NCBI GenBank assembly: GCA_023105745.1 | Contig: JALGQZ010000001.1 | Coordinates: forward strand, 50,343,662 to 50,407,661 | Length of the DNA: 64,000 bases | Source of the DNA: Austropuccinia psidii | Lineage: Eukaryota > Basidiomycota > Pucciniomycetes > Pucciniales > Sphaerophragmiaceae | Direction of reading: 5' to 3' | Shown here: one piece after another, positions 59,380-64,000 of the stretch | Position numbering within the stretch: the stretch's first letter is position 1 | How the letters are laid out: each line of letters starts with the position of its first letter | Made by a program: the position numbers and the translations under genes | The notes under the pieces: model-generated | The model's database searches: none | Seen by the model: only the letters and a program-made list of their open reading frames with translations | What the model was told of the DNA's origin: nothing

Positions 59380-59425
59380 GACGTGAAGTCAATCGCCGAC
59401 GATTGACGCGAGATTTGCCCTGGTG
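59380..59425 (-). repeat. Right terminal inverted repeat
   Basis: 46 bp ending GCCCTGGTG, with TSD TGA at 59426-59428. It contains the perfect palindrome-with-loop GTCAATCGCCGACGATTGAC (59388-59407). Confidence 0.85.
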
Positions 59426-59428
59426 TGA

Positions 59429-61920
59429 AAATGAGTTCGCGATTACTTTTTAAGCAGTTTTTGTTGAGAATTGCAATCAAGGCCCAATTGATCAACCATG
59501 CGCCATACCGCCACTATTGGAAATTTTTCAGTGTGATGTTGCATTGAGCTGCAACATCAGCGCAACGTTGCAATTGCAACATCAGGTGTTTTTCTGGATT
59601 TGTTCAATGGTAGAATGACTGCCTTTCAAACTTGAATGAACTCGAAAACATTCAGGGGCTTGTAGAGCTGTGGTTGGGGGTTTGACTTCCTCACTCGGTA
59701 AGTTTTTCCGACCACTTATAATTTTAATAAGCTTCATAGAGCGTCTCTCTATGACTCCTGAAGACCAATCTGAAACATTCCTTTCCATTAGAACTTTTCT
59801 TCAATGAAACTGGTGATAAAATACCCTTCATTTTATGGACTTCACTTTCTGCCGCATAAAATCTTGGATTGTAAATTATGCAGAGAACTCTTTCTTTGTA
59901 TTTTGTGGATCTGAAATCGAAATCATATCAGTTAAAATGAAAACACTTTACATTTCTTGTAAGAATCTCTTTCCTGTTATTACCCCCAAGCCTGAAGGTT
60001 GACTTTGTATCTTCTCTCATCACACCTTTGACACCCAAAGATATGTTCCAATGGATTTTCCTATACTGAGACTATAGGGAAGAACAAATTGTTTTATAAC
60101 AAAATTGAAACAATCGAAAAAAACTCCTAGAGAAAATTATGTTCAATATATATCCCTGTAAGCCCCACCTCTACCACAAAAACGGAGGAAGCAATAACTT
60201 TAATTTATGGCAATCACATATTATCTATAAGATTATATTAATTTTAGCTCACTAAAAATTTTGTTTCAGTAAAAATGGTATTGATATTTGCTTAAGTAAG
60301 CTTAGAAATATAGTAATAGCACAGAACTTAGGTTTCTGTATCATATTAATAAATCTCAATAATCAATCACTAGGAGGAATTCTAGGTAAAATAATAATCA
60401 TATGATCTTAACAATTGAAGATCATTAGTTAGGTATCTTCGGAGCTCAACGATCAAATCCTAAAGTAATTTTACAGAATTTGGAGTTGAAACTAAAAATT
60501 TCACAAAAATTATCATATTTTAAAGTGAAATATTATGCATTCAAAGAAATTTTACCACTTTCAAGCTAAAATAATACCAATACTCAAATTGATTAGCTAT
60601 CTACATACTACCTCAAAAGTAGTTATTAGTCAATTGATTCACATGACTAATCTAATTCTTAAATTCTCAGCCACCACAATACTTGGAAATAATTATAACT
60701 GTATGACTCACAATATTTTACTTTTTGAAGAAGTATAACATCAGAATTCTTAATTTTATGAAGCTATAGTGTGACACAAGCCTTTCAATAGCCTTTCCTA
60801 AGCTTTTTGAAGCTGTTTTAAAGCTAAAATTGGTTTTTGCTTTGCAATAGATTTGTTTAATGTAACTCCAACTCTTTTGAAAGCTTCAAAAAATATTCTG
60901 TATTAATAAATTAAAAGGAGGAATATTAATGACATCAAATTCAAAGTATGGAAATATGAGATTCATAATGAGAAGGGTAGCAAATTCTTTCAATATTTTA
61001 TGGTCATAGCTATAACCAATTTTCATATCACTGAAAAATACCTGTAAAATTGCTCGTTACATTGCTTCTTCCATGAAATTCTGAAGCCTTACCCTTTAGT
61101 AAGTATATTTCATCTTGAGTGATTTTGATGTGATTCAAAGAAATTTTTATCATACTCAACTTTAAATCAGCTTAGAAATTTTCATAAAGAAGATATGTAT
61201 GAAAATAGGATGATAAACAAGTTGATATTCAAATAAAATGGCTAGGATAGTTGTGATATATTCAATCAAATTTCATAAAACTTGAAGAAGATTTTTTCTC
61301 TCCAAAATATCTTAGTTTTAATCGGCAGAATCCTTAAATAATATCATAGTTAATACGGATTTTTATGTTTTGGATTTAGTAATACTTATTAGAACAAAGT
61401 TACAACAAATACCTCCTCAATGGAAATCATCTTTGCACACTAACATGGTTTATTTCCCTCCTTCAATATTTTTGACTTTAGAAATTTGAATTTGAAAAAC
61501 AAAAACATCTTTTGCCAAATCTATTTAATTAAAATATCACTTATCATAGATGTAAATATTGAAATAAATTGAATTAAACGGAACGGTAATCTTCATGATA
61601 GTGTTGTAAAATGGGCCTTAAATTAGAGTTCTATCAGTACAACTACACATTTTTTTCATTATAGCCTATAGATAATCAATGTATCGCCAAAACCAGTATC
61701 ATATTTATAATTTAGAATATAACACACATGCAATCAAAATTGAAGTATTATTACCTATTTGATTCCATTTTCATTGTTAGGATTATATATGGGATTAACT
61801 ACAAGCTCACCAAGTAAATAACACTTTGATGTAGAAAAAATGGACTGATTGGGGATGATTAAGAGTTTTGAATGAATTCAGAGCTTAATAATTATTGAGT
61901 GTACTAATTCATAGCGAGAT
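59429..61920. other. Right flank, AT-rich, no gene seen
   Basis: It starts with the pre-insertion target sequence. It includes two palindromes at 59535-59580 (GATGTTGCA/TGCAACATC, and GTTGCAATTGCAAC) and a tRNA-like repeat. From about 59800 the DNA is AT-rich without long frames. Confidence 0.55.
59585..59700 (+). repeat. tRNA-like (SINE-type) repeat copy 3
   Basis: TTCAATGGTAGAATGACTGC (A-box-like) and GGGGGTTTGACTTCC (B-box-like) at spacing like copies 1 and 2, ending CACTCGGT. More diverged, without the 5' TCCGAGT arm. Confidence 0.4.
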
Positions 61921-62440
61921 TGTAGAGTTTATATGTGAAGTGCTCATGGGAAAGTGCCTTTTTTTCCTGTCCTCAAATTTCGCATTAGGTATACTCAAGA
62001 AACAGTAGTAGTTTGAAGAGGTTTAAAAGTAAAACATTCCAGTTTATTTTAAGTTTCATTAGTATAGAAAAGGATGTAAACATTTTTGTTCTCAAACAAA
62101 ATAAAAATTTATTCAAAATGAGTCTACAGGAGGTGTTTATCACACCAAAAGAATTCCATTTAAGGGAAATTTTAATTTGTATTAATTGAGAGAAGTACTG
62201 CAAGAAAGTGATATGAGAAAGTAGTCTTTAACACAAATGTTTAAGATAAAGAACATCCCAGAATTACCAGAGTGGATTTGTGAACAACTGCAATCTTTTA
62301 CAGTGACAAAAGACAGTTTAATCACCCTTTGGCTTGGTTCAACGTTTGAATGGACTAAAAATAGCTCTAAAAAATTAAAAAACCCCTTTTTCTGTGGTGA
62401 AAAGGCGTAACATTCTTGTACATTCGTGGTTTGTGTCAAC
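61921..62440 (-). repeat. Old element D-type LTR, first part
   Basis: It starts TGTAGAG and follows the D LTR block by block (TTTCCTGTCCTCAAA, TTTCATTAGTATA, CAAAATAAAAATTTATTC, ACTGCAAG, ACCAGAGTG, ACAGTGA) with heavy divergence. Orientation is as in element D. Confidence 0.65.
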
Positions 62441-63764
62441 CTTTGACTCAAAGAGAGTGAAGGCATTCTACTAAAATGCCATAAGCTAATGGTATATCAA
62501 TATGCCCACTCAAAAGCTAACTGAGCTTCAAATTCAGTCAAAAGAAAGGTAAAATTCCCCTCCTTCTAATTATACAAACCTGTAAACATAGGGCAAGAAT
62601 AAAAACATTTTTTCATCTCAAATTGAGAACTTAGAATGAATTTTAATTTTAAATTTCCATATAGAATCTGGAAATTGAGGAATAAACTCATCAAACGGAT
62701 TTTCAAATTGAAGATCCCAACTAGGACTATCCAATGGTACTATCCAAATTGGACCAGCATCAAGCTTCCAGAGGTTAGAAAAACCCATTGGCCAAATAAG
62801 TGAGATACCTCAAGTGGGATCTTCTTTTGAAAGGGAAAAAGCATAAACTTTCTATGATACCCTCTATAATCCTGTATCTAATCTAGAACAAAGGCTCTTA
62901 AGAAAATTATCATACTACAGGATTCATACAAAATCCATGTTTGTATGATGGAATTTAAAGCTTGAATACCTTTAACATATTTGCTTCCAGTTATATGAAA
63001 AGAGATGTAAGTGTGTTTATGTACACATAATGAGTTCCAAAGTAAGCCAATTTGGGGCTTTCTATTATCAAAACTGACAAAGCTATGTCAGTTTTACTGT
63101 CAAGCTCCCAAAGTACTGAAAAAGGCCAATAATGTGGGATAGTCTTGCAAACTATTAAATATGAGGTGTCAAAAATAACAGAAAGCTTGGTTTTGCTTCA
63201 ACAGCTCATCCTTGGACTAACATGGGGTCAACTGATGCGTTATGTAGAGCATTTTAAACATCTGACACATCAGAACACACTTGTGAGCACCCCAGGAGAA
63301 ATCTTTCAATCTGTTTTTGGTAAAAGTGACCAGAGGTGGTTTCAAAACCACATCTGAGCTGAATGTAGGCTATAAAAGGCTGTGAAAGCTGAAATACCAC
63401 CCATTTAAGTGAAAAGTGCTTTCCTCTCTCAAATGGAAAGGAGGAGAGGCTCTTCCATCCCTCTTCAGGGTAAAAAGGGACCGTCCTCTTACCCAAAGAG
63501 CAATCCATATCCTGATTTTGAATTCCTACATAGTAATATTCGTAAATAAAATGGTACTATTGGAAAACAATCAGCATATACCTGGAATTAAGATATTGTA
63601 GAAGCTTATTATATTTAATCAATTGAAAAAAATTGCACCAAGGGTTTCCAGAAGAACCCACCATCCCTAGCTTCTTGTAAACCCCTTGTATGAAGCCTTT
63701 TAAGCTGTATTTTAATGTGTCACACTCACCCTTAATAACTTTAAATAGTAAATAACGTAGTAAT
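62441..63764. other. Unidentified 1.3-kb segment within the old LTR
   Basis: Homology to the D LTR stops near 62440 and resumes near 63765. The inserted stretch has no clear gene, ends or target duplication that I can see. Confidence 0.4.
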
Positions 63765-64000
63765 ATTGAAAGTTTGAATCTTTTTTGATAGTCTCAATGG
63801 GTTTAAAACCATTATAAAAGAATCATAATTTGAAATTTAGAGGAAGTATCAGAGAAAGAAGAAATTTGTTTATAGCCACAGTTTTCTTCCCCCAAAATGC
63901 AAAATCTCCCTAATTGGCCTTTAAAATGTTTTAGAACCAGAAGATCCAGTAATGACATCATTGACCCCTGGTTGAGACCAAAAAAGCTGGTTATTGCCAT
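63765..64000 (-). repeat. Old element D-type LTR, second part
   Basis: It resumes with GTTTGAATC...GGGTTTAAAACCATTATAAAAG, then TATAGCCA, ATGACATCATTGA and CAAAAAAGCTGGTT, matching the middle of the D LTR, and runs off the window. Confidence 0.6.

Larger units (their letters stand above)
5961..59425. mobile_element. Giant CACTA-like transposon with six cargo genes and five nested LTR insertions
   Basis: The ends are 46-bp inverted repeats starting CACCAGGGC, 42/46 identical, with TGA directly outside both ends (5958-5960 and 59426-59428). A CAC start, a 3-bp target duplication, subterminal repeats and an internal Tnp2-type transposase are the marks of the CACTA/EnSpm superfamily. Total length is 53,465 bp. 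Removing five retrotransposon insertions and one copy of each 5-bp duplication leaves 19,163 bp. Genes inside are transposase (-), orfA (+), SNF2 (-), zinc-cluster protein (+), TET-like dioxygenase (-) and orfB (-). All are damaged, so this copy cannot act alone. An alternative reading is two independent fragments that happen to face each other, but the matching TSD and the gene continuity across the nested insertions speak against it. Confidence 0.8.

Noticed and set aside
5961..59425. Starship-type or Helitron-type giant element
   Set aside because: No tyrosine-recombinase captain and no Rep/Pif1-helicase protein; the SNF2 ATPase is not a Helitron helicase, and the TIR plus 3-bp TSD fit CACTA.

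Overview
This window is almost entirely transposon-derived DNA from a fungus. It shows short GT-AG introns of roughly 50-85 bp, a Tnp2-type DNA transposase, chromodomain Ty3/Gypsy retrotransposons, a Zn2Cys6-like cysteine cluster and a TET-like dioxygenase. From memory the protein families look most like rust fungi (Pucciniales), possibly an Austropuccinia/Puccinia-type repeat-rich genome; that is an unverified inference. I see no ordinary housekeeping gene.

Main result. Positions 5961-59425 appear to be one giant CACTA-like DNA transposon. It has 46-bp terminal inverted repeats that begin CACCAGGGC, match at 42 of 46 positions, and are flanked on both sides by the 3-bp duplication TGA. Both ends carry subterminal GTCA/TGAC repeats. 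Five LTR insertions split it: two solo LTRs (6287-8204, 44686-46606) and three full elements (B 20467-30430, C 30538-40917, D 48324-58417). Each insertion has a 5-bp target duplication, three exact and two with one mismatch. Subtracting them with one duplication copy each gives a 53,465 bp element that was about 19.2 kb originally.

The ancestral 19-kb element carried six genes, left to right: a Tnp2 transposase (-), an unknown basic protein orfA (+), a SNF2/Rad5-16-like ATPase (-), a proline-rich protein with a Zn2Cys6-like cluster (+), a TET-like 2OG-Fe(II) dioxygenase (-), and an unknown protein orfB (-). It also holds three minisatellites, each beside an inverted repeat, and a palindrome-rich 2.6-kb control-like region between the SNF2 and zinc-cluster genes. 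The combination of transposase, chromatin remodeller, DNA-base dioxygenase and zinc-cluster protein suggests an element that handled its own chromatin or DNA methylation state. Every one of the six genes now carries stops, a frameshift or an insertion. Many of the stops look like CGA to TGA or CAA to TAA, as expected from deamination or RIP-like decay.

Layout. 1-3817: partial, decayed Gypsy element A (minus strand, same family as B). 3818-5957: AT-rich flank with an inverted pair of tRNA-like repeats. 5961-59425: the giant element with its nested retrotransposons. 59429-61920: right flank with a third tRNA-like repeat. 61921-64000: an old D-type LTR split by about 1.3 kb of unidentified DNA. 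Elements C, D and the two solo LTRs form one superfamily (LTR ends TGTGAGCC...TTACA, single-frame gag-pol). Elements A and B form another (LTR ends TGTCACA...TGTGACA, gag and pol in overlapping frames with a GGGAAAA slip site).
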